A stretch of DNA of 64,000 nt, taken from assembly GCA_020633465.1 (NCBI GenBank), contig JACKDN010000029.1, positions 1 through 64,000 of the forward strand. Direction: 5' to 3'. The notes under the pieces were generated by a model. That model worked only from the letters and a program-made list of their open reading frames with translations. It searched no databases and was not told the origin of the DNA. This DNA comes from Myxococcales bacterium (GTDB lineage Bacteria; Myxococcota_A; Bradymonadia; UBA7976; UBA1532). This document shows positions 48,198 to 60,062 of this stretch, piece by piece (within the stretch, counting starts at the first letter, position 1; the number at the start of each line of letters is the position of its first letter). The translations under genes and the position numbers were made by a program.

Positions 48198-49525
48198 GCG
48201 CCTCGACGCGTCGTCATGGCCGGCGCTGGCCGTCCCCCATCCTCGCGGTCGCGCTGTGGACCATCGCCGCGCCCGCCGCGGCCCAGGACGCGGGCGCCCC
48301 GCCCGCCTGCCCCGCGGTGCCCATCGGTCGTGCCTGCCAGGTGGACGCCGACTGCGGCCCGGGCGGGCTGTGCTTCGAGGGCGTGGCCGACGGGTACTGC
48401 ACCGTGCGCCGTGACCTGGACTGCTGCCCGCCGGGCGCGCGGCGCCTGGCCGGCCTGGACGTGTGCGTCGTCGACTGCGCGGTGGACGCCGACTGCCCCG
48501 CGCGGCCCGCCCGGCAGTGCACGACCGAGGGCTTCTGCTGGGGCTGCCTGGCCCCGCCGGCCGACGCGCCGATCGGCGCGGCCTGCGCGACGGACGACGA
48601 CTGCGGCGGCGCGGGCTGCCTGACCGCCGTGGGCGCGTCCCGCGTCGAGGGGGGCGTGTGCACGCTGGACGTGCCGGCGCACTGCTGCCCGCCGGGCACC
48701 GGTCCGGGCCTGCTGAGCGGCCAGCGCTTCTGTCTGCCGGCGTGCCGCGTCGACGCGGACTGTGGGCGCGCCGGCTGGGGCTGCGATCACGAGGCGCTGG
48801 GCGTGTGCCGGCCGGGCGCGCACGCGCCGCCGGGCGACGGCGGCGTCGCGGGGACGGCGGCGCGCGCGGCGCGCCGCACGCGACGGCGGCGCGCCACGCG
48901 ACGGCGGCGTCGCGGGGATGGCGGCGCGCGCGACGGCGGCGCGCGGCGACGGCGGCGCGGGCGACGGCGGCGCGGGCGACGGCGGCGCGGGCGACGGCGG
49001 CGCGGGCGACGGCGGACGCCGAGCGACGGCGGCGCGTCGCGCGACGGCGCCGCGCCCGACGACGCGCGGATCACGGCGGACGCGCGCGCCGACGGTGGCG
49101 CCCGCCCGACGCCGCGTCGCCCACACGCGCGCCGACGGCGCCACCGCCTGCGCGCGGACGCCGGGCACGGGGCCGCCGTCGGCGACGTGGGTGGCGCCGC
49201 CGCAGCGGGCGACGACGGCTGCGATTGCCGCGCCACCTCCGCCGCCCCCGCCCCGGGCTGGCTGGCGCTGCTGCTGTTGGGTCTGATCCGCCGGCGCCGA
49301 CGCCGCGCCGAGCCCGCAGCGACCGTTCACGCGCGTCGCGACGGCGCGCCTCGCGCCCTTGCGCAGACCGACGCACGACGGCGGCCCGTCCATCCGACGG
49401 GCGCCGCCTCCCGCGACGGGCCGAGCCCGGGGCGCGCCGCGGAACCTCGCCGCCGCGAGGCTGTCCGTACCCCACCCACCCAACGGACGGAGCATGACGA
49501 TGAAGGGTCGGCTGGCGCCCGCTAG
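48194..49525 (+). CDS. Cys-rich secreted protein with MYXO-CTERM-like tail (frame broken in GDGG repeat)
   Basis: GTG 48194 overlaps the preceding stop (GTGA) with AAGGAG upstream. Signal peptide PSPILAVALWTIAAPAAAQ, then about 190 residues of Cys-rich modules (CQVDADCGPGGLC, DLDCCPPGARR, AHCCPPGTGPG). Past about 48830 comes a Gly-Asp-Gly-Gly/Ala repeat in which the frame is lost and regained. A MYXO-CTERM-like signal (GCDCRATSAAP, then GWLALLLLGLI and RRRRRR, about 49216-49306) is in the original frame, where a further ~72 residues run to 49525, past the expected end and 32 bp into the next gene. Since that signal is normally terminal, an indel probably hides the true stop. The protein would be sorted to the cell envelope. 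Confidence 0.65.
   Translation: MSASTRRHGRRWPSPILAVALWTIAAPAAAQDAGAPPACPAVPIGRACQVDADCGPGGLCFEGVADGYCTVRRDLDCCPPGARRLAGLDVCVVDCAVDADCPARPARQCTTEGFCWGCLAPPADAPIGAACATDDDCGGAGCLTAVGASRVEGGVCTLDVPAHCCPPGTGPGLLSGQRFCLPACRVDADCGRAGWGCDHEALGVCRPGAHAPPGDGGVAGTAARAARRTRRRRATRRRRRGDGGARDGGARRRRRGRRRRGRRRRGRRRRGRRRTPSDGGASRDGAAPDDARITADARADGGARPTPRRPHARRRRHRLRADAGHGAAVGDVGGAAAAGDDGCDCRATSAAPAPGWLALLLLGLIRRRRRRAEPAATVHARRDGAPRALAQTDARRRPVHPTGAASRDGPSPGRAAEPRRREAVRTPPTQRTEHDDEGSAGAR
48830..49110 (+). repeat. GDGG(A/V)-coding repeat
   Basis: Repeated gcgacggcggc units (five near-identical copies about 48960-49015) encode Gly-Asp-Gly-Gly-Ala in one frame and Arg/Thr-rich sequence in others. The reading moves between frames, as in the other Gly-rich tracts. 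Confidence 0.8.
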
Positions 49526-50675
49526 TGTCCTCGCGCTGCTCGCGCTCGGCTGCGGCGACGCGACGTCGAGCGCCCCCCTGAGCGCGGCGGTGGATCCGCT
49601 CACCTGGGCCGGCGACGCGTGCCCCGACGGCGCGACGCTCGCCCCCGTCGATGACCTCGATCCGCAGCTCCGCGCCTGCGTGCGCGCGGACGATCCGAGC
49701 GTGCTGCACGGCCCCTTCGTGCGCTGGGCGCCGGACGCGGCCATCGCCGCCGACGGGCAGCGCGTGCTGGCCGGCGCGCACGCGGACGGGCTGCGCGTGG
49801 GCGTCTGGTCGCGCTGGCGACTCGACGGCGCACCGCTGGATCAGGGCGCCTACGTCGCGGGCGCGCGCGACGGCGAGTGGCTGACCTGGCGGGCCGACGG
49901 CTCGCTCGAGCGGCGCCAGACCTGGGTGATGGACCAACGCGAGGGGCCGGCGACGCGCCTGCACGCCGACGGCTCGGTCCAGGTGAGCGAGCAGTGGTCG
50001 GCCGACCGCCCCGAGGGCGAGTGGGTGTGGCAGCGGCCCGACGGCAGCGTCGAGCAGCGCGTGACGTTCAGCGCCGGCCGCCGGGACGGGCCCGCGGTGT
50101 CCTTCCACCCCGACGGCACGAAGGCGGCCGAGGGCGCTTACGCCGACGGGCTGCGCGAGGGGCCGTGGACCAGCTGGTACCCCGACGGCACCGTCGAGGC
50201 CGAGGGCGACTTCGCGGGCGGCGCGCGGCAGGGCGACTGGGCCACCTTCAACCCCGACGGCACGCCCGACGCCGCCGGCCCGTACCGCGCCGGCGTGCGC
50301 CACGGCCGCTGGACCTTCTGGGATTACGACCTGCGCGACGGCGACACCGTGCACGTCGTGCGGACCGAGGGCGAGGTGGTCGACGGCGACGCGCAGGGTG
50401 AGTGGGTGGGCCTGTACGACGCCACCGGCGAACCCTTCAGCGCGGTCACCTACGTCGACGGGCGGCGCCAGGGCGATTACGCCGACTACTTCCCCGACGG
50501 CGCGCCGCGCAGCGCGGGGCCCTTCCTCGACGACCTGCAGCACGGCCGCTGGCAGTTCTGGCACCCGAACGGCCAGCTCGCCTGCGAGGGCGACTATCAC
50601 CTGGGCGAGGAGGTCGGCGACTGGGCCTGCTTCGACGAGGCGGGCAACAGCCTGCGGCCGGGAGGCAACGGCTGA
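49494..50675 (+). CDS. Lipoprotein with MORN/YwqK-like repeats
   Basis: A 393-residue lipoprotein (LLALGC, Cys20). The body is a series of ~25-residue units of the YwqK/MORN-like type: DGxxxxxGxYxxGxxxGxWxxW, for example RDGEWLTWRADGSLE, EGPWTSWYPDGTVEAEGDF, HGRWTFWD, HGRWQFWHPNGQLACEGDY. Such repeats form beta-hairpin ladders. Start ATG 49494 has GGACGGAG upstream; ATG 49500 is also possible. The stop TGA shares one base with the next ATG (TGATG). The role is unknown, presumably on the outer face of a membrane. Confidence 0.83.
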   Translation: MTMKGRLAPASVLALLALGCGDATSSAPLSAAVDPLTWAGDACPDGATLAPVDDLDPQLRACVRADDPSVLHGPFVRWAPDAAIAADGQRVLAGAHADGLRVGVWSRWRLDGAPLDQGAYVAGARDGEWLTWRADGSLERRQTWVMDQREGPATRLHADGSVQVSEQWSADRPEGEWVWQRPDGSVEQRVTFSAGRRDGPAVSFHPDGTKAAEGAYADGLREGPWTSWYPDGTVEAEGDFAGGARQGDWATFNPDGTPDAAGPYRAGVRHGRWTFWDYDLRDGDTVHVVRTEGEVVDGDAQGEWVGLYDATGEPFSAVTYVDGRRQGDYADYFPDGAPRSAGPFLDDLQHGRWQFWHPNGQLACEGDYHLGEEVGDWACFDEAGNSLRPGGNG

Positions 50676-53600
50676 TGCGGGCGTTGGCTTCGTTGCTGTT
50701 GCTGGGCGGCGCCGCGCTGGCCGCGCCGCCGCTGTTCTCGCCCCCGACGGCGCTGACCGACGCCGACGCGACGCTCTCGGACGACTGGCAGGTGATGGGC
50801 TTCGACGACGACGGCGACGTCATCGGCCTGCTGCGCCGCGGCGGGCTGGCCCACGCCGATCCCGCCGACGTCGACGGCACCCTCGTGACCATCCCGGCGG
50901 GCGCGCCGGGCATCGGCAGCCCCGTCTTCACCGGCTGGGGCATGACGCACGACGACGCGGGCGTCTGGCGGGTGGGCGCGAACGCCACCCGGATGATCGC
51001 GCAGCGCATCGTCGACCTCGACGCCGAGGGCGCGACGACCTACGACCTGCCCCTCGACGCCGACGCGGACTGGACCGCCTTCGGCGAGGCGCTGCCCGGC
51101 GGCGGCTTCACCGTGCTCGGCACGCCCCGGGGCTTCTGCCTGTGGAGCGACCGGTCCGTCTGGTGCGTCGACGTCGAGGCCCGCGCCGTGCGCAAGCGCC
51201 TCGACAAGGCCCTGCTGGACGCGCACGTCCGCATCCCCGCCGGGCACTACGCGGCGGTGGCCAACTTCTTCGACACCCCGCCGTCCGACACGATCCACAC
51301 CTTTTGGCACCTCGATGACGCCGTCGCCCTGCCCGACGACGGCCTGGTGGTGCTCGCGCGCGTGGGCCTGGGCTACAACGACCGGCGGCAGGTGGACGGC
51401 AGCGGCTTCACGCGCTACCTGCTGCGCCTCGACGCCGACGGCGCCATCGACATCTTCTACGGCCCCCTGCGCGGCTGGAGTGACGGACCGCGGCGCACGC
51501 CGGCCGAGGATCCCCTGAACGACGCCCAGCTCGCGTACTGGCCCGACGAGCGCGCGGTCGTGGCGAACGTCACCCGCTTCGACTACGGCTGGCAGGACAT
51601 CCGCAGCCCCACCCTGCCCTTGGGCCACCCGGACAACGACCCGCACGGCTGGCGCGGCCGCGGGCTGCGCGTGTTCCCGATCGATCGCCCCGGGCGAGGC
51701 GCCATCAGCCTGACCGACGCGGTCGTGCGGCGGCTGACCTGCGAGCAGGGCGGGTTTCCCGAGAACTGCCAGAACCGCACCACGCGCGTCCTGCGGCACG
51801 GCGACGGCGGCCTGCGGGTGCTGATCCAGGCGACGCGGGGCACCAGCCAGCACGAGACGCAGATCCATCGCTTCGCCGGCGGGCGGGGCGCGCTCGATCT
51901 CGACGGCGACGGGCTGATCGCCAGCGAGGAACAGCGCCACGGCACGAGCGATCTGCTGGCGGACAGCGACGGCGGCGGCAACGAGGACGGCGCCGAGGTG
52001 GATCTGCTGGGGAGCGATCCCACCGACGCCGGCGACGACCTCGTCGCGCCCCTGCGCGCCGACAGCCCGGTGCGCTTCCTGGCCAGCCCGATGGTGCGTC
52101 TGCGGCTGCCCGACGGTCCCACCGACTGGGCGCAGACCTTCGCACCGGGCGCGCCCCTGTGCGCCCGGGGGGCGTGCTACGACGCGCGGGGCGACGTCAC
52201 GCTGCGATGGGGGCTGCCCGGTGACGGCGAGGCGATGGTGGCGGTGGACAACAGCCACCTGCTGGTGTGGACCGACGACGACGCGCTGCATCGGGTGGAT
52301 CTGACCGACGGGCGGCGGACGCCCTACCTGACGCTCGAGGATCTGCGGGCCGCGCTGCCGCGCAGCGACGAGGGCCGCGCGGGCTGGGGGCCGCTGGGAA
52401 CCAACAGCATCACGGTGGTGCCGCTCGACGCGCACCGCACGCTGGTGGCGGGCCGCTTCTTCCCCGCGCGCGTCGTGATCTTCGAGGACGGCGCCCCGCG
52501 CACGCTGTACGACGGCGTCGAGGCCCGCTGCGCCGCCGGCCTGGGCCCCTGCGACGAGGGGCCGATGCCGGTCGCGCCCAACCTGACCCGGCTCACCGGC
52601 GGCGGCCTGCCGGTCGGGGGCGGTCTGCCCCCGAACCACGTGCCGGTCAACGACGTGTACGACATCGAGCTGACGCCCATCGGCTACGATCCCGCCGCCG
52701 GCCACTTCGTCTTCGGGGTCTTCGGCACCTGGCAGACCTGGGTACTGGGCGTGCATCCGGACCGCCCGCCCTACGTGCTGGCCACGCAGCGGGATCTGCA
52801 GAGCCTGGCCGACGCCCGGCTGCCCGACGCGCGCATCGGCCCGCCGCGCATGCCCACCTGGCTGGTGCCCACCGGACACGGCGAGGTGCTCACCGACGTC
52901 GGCCTGTTCGATCCCACCTGGGCGCCGATCGCGGCCGACCTGACCGCGCTGCGCATCGACCGGCGGCCCACGGCCGTCTGGGGCGACACGATCCTCACCG
53001 GCCACCGCAGCGGCGGCGACGAGGACGGCGCCTACGAGCTGGTGCGCGGCGGCGGCGCGCTGGGCGGCGGCGACCTGCTGGTGCTGACCCACGGCGAGAC
53101 CGACTTCATCGAGGGCGAGCGCACGCGGCGCAGCGCGCTGACCCTGTACCACGGCGGCCGCAAGGGCGGCCTGCGCCGCGTCTGGACCTTCGAGGACACC
53201 GGCGCCGCGGTCGAGATCGGGGCGCTGCTCGACGGCCTGGTCGGCATGGACGTCAGCGCCGACGGCCGCCTGTGCGCCACCGATGGCGAGCACGTCGTGA
53301 CCTTCTACGGCGTCGCCGAGACCGGCCTGGTGCCGCGCGTCCCGCTGTGGCGCGTGGCGCTGCCCGGCGCGCTCGACTGCGCCTTCGAGGGCGACGCGCT
53401 GCTGGGCCTCACCGCCGACGGCGTGCAGCGCTTCGAGATCGCCAGCGAGACCTTCGGCGCGCCCGCGGCGGTCGGGGCCGCGCCGGTCGACTTCGTGCGC
53501 CTGCCCGACGCCACGATCGCCGTGCGCACCGCCGGCGACGTCCGCACGCAGGCCGGCGAGGTGATCGACCTGGCCGAGACCGCCGCGGCCGCCGGCCTCG

Positions 53601-53978
53601 CCTTCCCCGAGCGCTACGGCCAGCCCGGCTGGCGCCCGGACGGCATCGAGGTCGAGCTCGGCGGCGCCACGCTGGTGGCGACCGATCGGCGCACCGGCCG
53701 CACCGCCGACTACGACGTGCGCCCCTTCGCCGACGCGCCCGCGCTTGCCTTCGCCGTCGTGCCCGGTGGGCCGGCCACCGATCCCTGGACCGGCGACGCG
53801 CCCATCGATCCCCTCGTCGTCCCGTTGGTCGAAGGCGGCGCGTCCCCCGACGGCGGCGTCGCCGGCGGCGACTCGAGCGACGGCGGCGGCTGCGACTGCG
53901 ACGCCAGCGGGCGCGGCGCCCCCGGCTGGGCCTGGCTGCTGCTGGTGGGGCTGGGCCTGCGCCGCCGCCGCCGCGCCC

Positions 53979-53986
<8 letters not shown>
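50675..53986 (+). CDS. Large secreted beta-propeller-like protein with MYXO-CTERM-like sorting tail
   Basis: An 1103-residue protein. Signal peptide at 1-17 (LLLLGGAALA), start ATG 50675 with GGAGG upstream. The body is beta-rich with many short repeats of aromatic/Asp-Gly turns and no clear enzyme motif. A calcium-binding stretch (DLDGDGLIASEEQ, LLADSDGGGNEDG) near residue 410-440 is EF-hand/TSP3-like. The end has GGGCDCDASG, GAPGWAWLLLVGLGL and RRRRR, the three parts of a MYXO-CTERM signal, so the protein is expected on the cell envelope. It converges on and overlaps the kinase gene by 8 bp. It is the last of the five-gene run from 43618. Confidence 0.8.
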
Positions 53987-55859
<1,873 letters not shown>

Positions 55860-55868
55860 GGCCGCGCC

Positions 55869-57962
55869 TCAGCGCGGCGCCAGGACGGGCGCCTCGCCCT
55901 GCCGCAGGAAGAAGCGGTGCCCGGCGGGCAGCGTGAAGGTCTGCGTCGTGCCGTCGCGGTCCGGCCAGCGCACGGTCACCTCGGCCTCGCAGGCGTCCTC
56001 GAGACCGAAGTGCAGCACCTGGTCGCGCTGCGCCCCGAAGTGGCCGTAGCCGCCGCCGACCTCCTGCACCAGCGTGCGGTCGCCCAGCGTGATCGTCACC
56101 CGCGCGCCGATGGCTGCCCGGTTGCTGCCCTCGCCCCCTTCGAGCGCCAGCTGCACCCAGTTGCCGTCCTGCCCGCGGATGTTCTCGAACAGCCGCACCT
56201 GCATCGTCTCGTAGCAGTTGTTGGGCGCCATCGCGTCGCAGCGCGCCCGCGAGTGCCCCACCATCAGGTCGAGATCGCCGTCGCGGTCGAAGTCGGCCAC
56301 CGCCATGCCGTGGCTGCGGTTGTGCTCGAAGAAGTCGCTGGTCGGCACCTCGGCGAACATCGGCGCGCCCGGCGTGCTCTCGTTGTGGTACAGCCGCCCG
56401 CGGTTGCCGGGGTAGTCGGTGGCGCCGACGTAGATCTCGTCGCGCCCGTCGTTGTCGACGTCCAGGCTGCCCGCGGTGATGAAGCCCTCGTCCCAGCTCG
56501 GCGTGTCGTGCTCGAGCGTCAGGCCGACGGCGTCGCGCCCGGGGCGCACGAAGCGCACGTCGGCCTCGCCGGTGTTGTGCAACAGCTCGCCCGCGTCGGC
56601 GCCGGGCCCCGCCCACCAGTGGCGGATCTCGGTGGTGTAGAGGTCGAGGTGGCCGTCGTTGTCGACGTCCACGCACACCGTCGCGCCGCTGTTGCCGCCC
56701 AGGCGGAAGGGCTCGCGCCCGATGTCGTGGTTCCAGTTCGGCTGCGAGCACACGATGTTCGGCGGCGGCGCGTCGGCGCAGCCCTCGGCGGCGCGGTTCT
56801 GCTGGCAGAAGCAGCGCGCGAACTGATCGCCGGTCCACTCCATGTCGTCGTCGTACGCATAGCCCGACTCGACGCTCCGGTTGACGTACCGGCCGTCGGC
56901 CCCCGCCTGCCACAGGTGGTTGGGCGCGCGGCCATAGCTGCCGGCCAAGAGCTCGGGCCGCCCGTCGCCGTTGAGATCGCAGGCCGCCGCCGACCACGCC
57001 GTCGTGTGGCCGCGGGCCGCGTTGAGATCGTCCAGGTCCTCCCAAGCCCTCGTGATCAGACCGTATTCGACGGTCGCGTCGCGCAGCACGCCGGTGCCGT
57101 CGCCGCCCCACAGGCGATCCTGCAGGGGCGCGCCCAGGCCGCCCTGCGACTGCCAGAGGTCGATGTTGCCGTCGCGATCGGCGTCGACGAAGGCCGCGCC
57201 CGAGGGCACGTCCTGCAGCCGCGCGCGGCGCAGCGGGTGATCCTCGGGGGCCAGCGTGAAGTTGCCCGCGCCGTCGTTGAACAGCACCTCGCTGGTCTCG
57301 GCCACCTCGAGCATCGTGCCGTCGGGCAGCTCGATGGTCTTGGGCTCGCGCGTGTCGAGCCCGGTGTAGGCGTCCAGATCGCCGTCGTTGTCCAGATCGG
57401 CGAAGGCGACCACCTCGATCGGCCGGCCCACGCTCGCGGCGTAGGTGCCGCGCACCGCCAGGAAGCCCGACGCCTCGGCGACGTCCTCGAAGCCGCTGCC
57501 GGTGTTGCGCAGCACCCAGGTGAAGCGCTTGGGCTCGGGGCCCGACAGCAGATCCGGCTTCGGCCCGCCGCGCCGCACGACCACGTCGGCCCAGCCGTCG
57601 CCGTCGATGTCGCCCACGGTCAGGCGCGTGCCCTGCACCTGCAGCGCCGTCAGGCCCCAGTCGTCGGTCACCTCGCGGAAGAGGGCCGTGCCCGGCGTGT
57701 AGGTGGCCGCGGGGTTGCAGATCGGCGCGGGCAGGCCGCCCGGCCCGGCGTCGGCCGCCACGCCCCCATCGGCCGGCGGGCCGCCGCCGTCGTCGTCACC
57801 GCCGCCGCCGCCCCCGCCGCCCCCGGTGGTGCCGTCGGGGCAGGTCGAAGCCTGCTGGCACGCGGCCACACCGCCGTCATCGGCCGCGCCGCCGCCCCCG
57901 CCCTGGCAGCCCACCGCCGCGGCGACGAGCGCCAGCCCCAAACCCACTTCCCGTGCGCGCAT
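55869..57962 (-). CDS. CRTAC1-type FG-GAP/ASPIC lipoprotein
   Basis: A 697-residue lipoprotein (AAAVGC, Cys19) with a Gly/Asp-rich linker containing a run of nine glycines. Seven FG-GAP/VCBS calcium-binding blocks follow (VGDIDGDGWADVVV, FADLDNDGDLDAYTG, VDADRDGNIDLW, DLNGDGRPELLAG, DVDNDGHLDLY, DVDNDGRDEIYVG, DFDRDGDLDLMVG), which suggest a seven-blade propeller. An ASPIC/UnbV domain closes it (NWVQLALEGG...GARVTITLG...VGGGYGHFGAQ). This set is typical of CRTAC1-family proteins. Start ATG 57962 has GGGAG upstream. A Cys-rich insert (CFCQQNRAAEGCADAPPPNIVC) breaks the propeller. It is divergent from the hydrolase at 58137. Confidence 0.88.
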   Translation of the reverse strand: MRAREVGLGLALVAAAVGCQGGGGGAADDGGVAACQQASTCPDGTTGGGGGGGGGDDDGGGPPADGGVAADAGPGGLPAPICNPAATYTPGTALFREVTDDWGLTALQVQGTRLTVGDIDGDGWADVVVRRGGPKPDLLSGPEPKRFTWVLRNTGSGFEDVAEASGFLAVRGTYAASVGRPIEVVAFADLDNDGDLDAYTGLDTREPKTIELPDGTMLEVAETSEVLFNDGAGNFTLAPEDHPLRRARLQDVPSGAAFVDADRDGNIDLWQSQGGLGAPLQDRLWGGDGTGVLRDATVEYGLITRAWEDLDDLNAARGHTTAWSAAACDLNGDGRPELLAGSYGRAPNHLWQAGADGRYVNRSVESGYAYDDDMEWTGDQFARCFCQQNRAAEGCADAPPPNIVCSQPNWNHDIGREPFRLGGNSGATVCVDVDNDGHLDLYTTEIRHWWAGPGADAGELLHNTGEADVRFVRPGRDAVGLTLEHDTPSWDEGFITAGSLDVDNDGRDEIYVGATDYPGNRGRLYHNESTPGAPMFAEVPTSDFFEHNRSHGMAVADFDRDGDLDLMVGHSRARCDAMAPNNCYETMQVRLFENIRGQDGNWVQLALEGGEGSNRAAIGARVTITLGDRTLVQEVGGGYGHFGAQRDQVLHFGLEDACEAEVTVRWPDRDGTTQTFTLPAGHRFFLRQGEAPVLAPR

Positions 57963-58136
57963 CACAGCTCCCGATCGTCCGCTGGGCCGACCCCGGCAGG
58001 AGGCAAGGTGTAGCGGTCGACGCGCCCGCGGGGCAAGCCCCGGCGCCGGCCCTCTTGGCCGCCGCGCGCCGATCGCGCATCCTCGACCCCACCTCGAGCA
58101 TTCTTCCAGGCACACGAAACGACCAAGGAGGCACGC

Positions 58137-58877
58137 ATGCGCGCCCTCGTCCTGCTCGCCGGCCTGCTCATGGCCAGCCCCGCCCTCGCCGACGGGCAGC
58201 CCGTCAAGGTCACCTGGCTCGGCCACGCGACCTTCGTCGTCAAGGCCGCGTCGGGCACCACGGTGGTGATCGACCCCTTCATCACCGGCAACCCGAAGAC
58301 GCCGGCCGAGCACAAGGATCTGAAGAAGCTGCAGCCCGACGCCATCCTGCTGACCCACTCGCACCAGGATCACACCGCCGACGCCGTCCCCCTGGCCAAG
58401 GCGAGCAAAGCGAAGGTCATCGGCGCGCACGACCACATCGTGTCGCTCGACATCCCGGACGAGCAGAAGGCCGGCGGCAACGTCGGCGGCGTCATCGCGG
58501 TGAAGGATCTGAAGGTGCACCTGGTGCCGGCGATGCACGGCAGCTCGCCCGGCGGGCGCCCGCTGGGCGTCATCATCGAGTTCGCCGACGGCCGCAAGCT
58601 GTACCACACCGGCGACACGTGGATCTTCGGCGACATGGCGCTGATCCAGGAGTTCTACGCGCCCGACATCATCCTGATGCAGGCGGGCGGCGGCCCCTAC
58701 AACCAGCAGCCCGACGTGGCGCGCAAGGCGCTCGACCGCTTCTTCCGGCCCTCGGCGGTGGTGCCGATGCACTACGGCACCTGGCCCGTGCTGGCCGACG
58801 AGGCCGCGGTGAAGAAGGCCTTCGGCGACCACCCCAAGGCGAAGATCATGACGCCGGGCCAGACCCTGAGCCTCTGA
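58137..58877 (+). CDS. Secreted metallo-beta-lactamase-fold metal-dependent hydrolase
   Basis: A 246-residue protein with a Sec signal (ALVLLAGLLMASPALA). Core of the UPF0173/YtnP-like MBL family: WLGHATFVV, H74-x-H76-x-D78-H79 in THSHQDHT, a histidine in AMHGSSPGG, GDTWIFGD and PMHYGTWPV, giving the two-metal site. It is exported, whereas most relatives are cytosolic. Start ATG 58137 has AAGGAGG six bases upstream. Substrate unknown. Confidence 0.88.
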   Translation: MRALVLLAGLLMASPALADGQPVKVTWLGHATFVVKAASGTTVVIDPFITGNPKTPAEHKDLKKLQPDAILLTHSHQDHTADAVPLAKASKAKVIGAHDHIVSLDIPDEQKAGGNVGGVIAVKDLKVHLVPAMHGSSPGGRPLGVIIEFADGRKLYHTGDTWIFGDMALIQEFYAPDIILMQAGGGPYNQQPDVARKALDRFFRPSAVVPMHYGTWPVLADEAAVKKAFGDHPKAKIMTPGQTLSL

Positions 58878-58988
58878 CCTCGCCCCGCTGGGCCAACCGT
58901 CCAGCCCAAAAGGGGCCGATTGGCCCATGCGCCTCGGGGGGTCACGTCCCTACGATCGGCGCCGGTCCCACGGCACCGAACCCGCGCC

Positions 58989-60062
58989 ATGCTCGAACAG
59001 CTCGTGACCCTGTCCCCCGACGTCGCCATCGTGACGGACGCGACCGGGCAGGTGTGCCAGGTCAGCCCGCACGTGCGCGACCTGCTGGGCTACGCGCCCG
59101 AGGCGCTCATCGGCCGCCCCGTCGAGGTGCTGGTGCCGGCGGCGCGGCGCGCGGCGCACGTCGCGCACCGTCGAGCGACCGGGCCGGACACCCTGCGCCG
59201 CATGAGCCAGCGATCCGATCTGCACGCGGTGGCCGCCGACGGCCGGCTGGTGCCGGTGGACATCGCGCTGCGCCCGCTGACCCACGAGGGCCGCCCCTAC
59301 GTGCTGGCGGTGCTGCGCGACGTCGGGCACCTACGGCGGCTGCAGCGAGAGCTCGAGCGCCAGGCCCACGCGCTGACCTCGGCCAACGAGCAGCTCGAGG
59401 CCTTCGCGCACGTCGTGGCCCACGATCTCAAGGCCCCCCTGCGGGCGATGCGCTTCCACGCGGCGTTGGTCGAAGAGGGCCTCGGCGACTCGCCGCCGGC
59501 CGACGCGGTGGCCTCGCTGAACCGCATCCAGGTGCTGTCCGACCGCATGGCGGTGCTGATCGACGGCGTGCTGCGGTACGCGCGGGTGGGCCTCGCCGCC
59601 GACGATGAGCCCGGCTGGGTCGACCTCCGCGCGCTCGTCGCCGACGTGGTCGAGTGCCGCCTGGTGCCCGCGGGGTTCACCATCGAGGTGGCCGACGACC
59701 TGCCGCGGGTGCGGGGCTGCCCGCTCGAGCTGCGGCAGATCTTCGCCAACCTGATCGGCAACGCCCTCGACCATCACGACGGCGGCGCGGGGCGGCTGAC
59801 CATCCGCGCCGTCGCGGACGACGGGCAGCTGCGCTTCGAGTTCGCCGACGACGGCCCCGGGGTGCCGCCCGAGGACCGCGCGCGCATCTTCAACCTGTTC
59901 GAGACCGGCGAGGGGCGGGCGTCGGCGGGGGCCGGCAGCGGCATCGGGCTGGCAATCGTGCGCCGGATCGTGGAGCGTCACGGGGGTCGGGTGGACGTCC
60001 GCCCGAACGCCATGCGCGGCAGCACGTTCTGGTTCACGTGGCCGCGAGAGGAGGCGCCGTGA
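58989..60062 (+). CDS. PAS-domain histidine kinase
   Basis: A 357-residue soluble kinase. PAS domain at about 5-115 (LVTLSPDVAIVTDATGQVCQVS...LLGYAPEALIGRPVEVLVP), a short coiled coil (LQRELERQAHALTSANEQLEA), a dimerisation domain with phosphorylated H145 in FAHVVAHDLKAPLRAM, then HATPase_c with IFANLIGNALDH (N box), DDGPGVP (G1) and GSGIGLAIV (G2). It has no membrane helix. Start ATG 58989 has no clear Shine-Dalgarno. Its stop overlaps the GTG of the LuxR-type gene, a strong sign that they work together. Confidence 0.9.
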   Translation: MLEQLVTLSPDVAIVTDATGQVCQVSPHVRDLLGYAPEALIGRPVEVLVPAARRAAHVAHRRATGPDTLRRMSQRSDLHAVAADGRLVPVDIALRPLTHEGRPYVLAVLRDVGHLRRLQRELERQAHALTSANEQLEAFAHVVAHDLKAPLRAMRFHAALVEEGLGDSPPADAVASLNRIQVLSDRMAVLIDGVLRYARVGLAADDEPGWVDLRALVADVVECRLVPAGFTIEVADDLPRVRGCPLELRQIFANLIGNALDHHDGGAGRLTIRAVADDGQLRFEFADDGPGVPPEDRARIFNLFETGEGRASAGAGSGIGLAIVRRIVERHGGRVDVRPNAMRGSTFWFTWPREEAP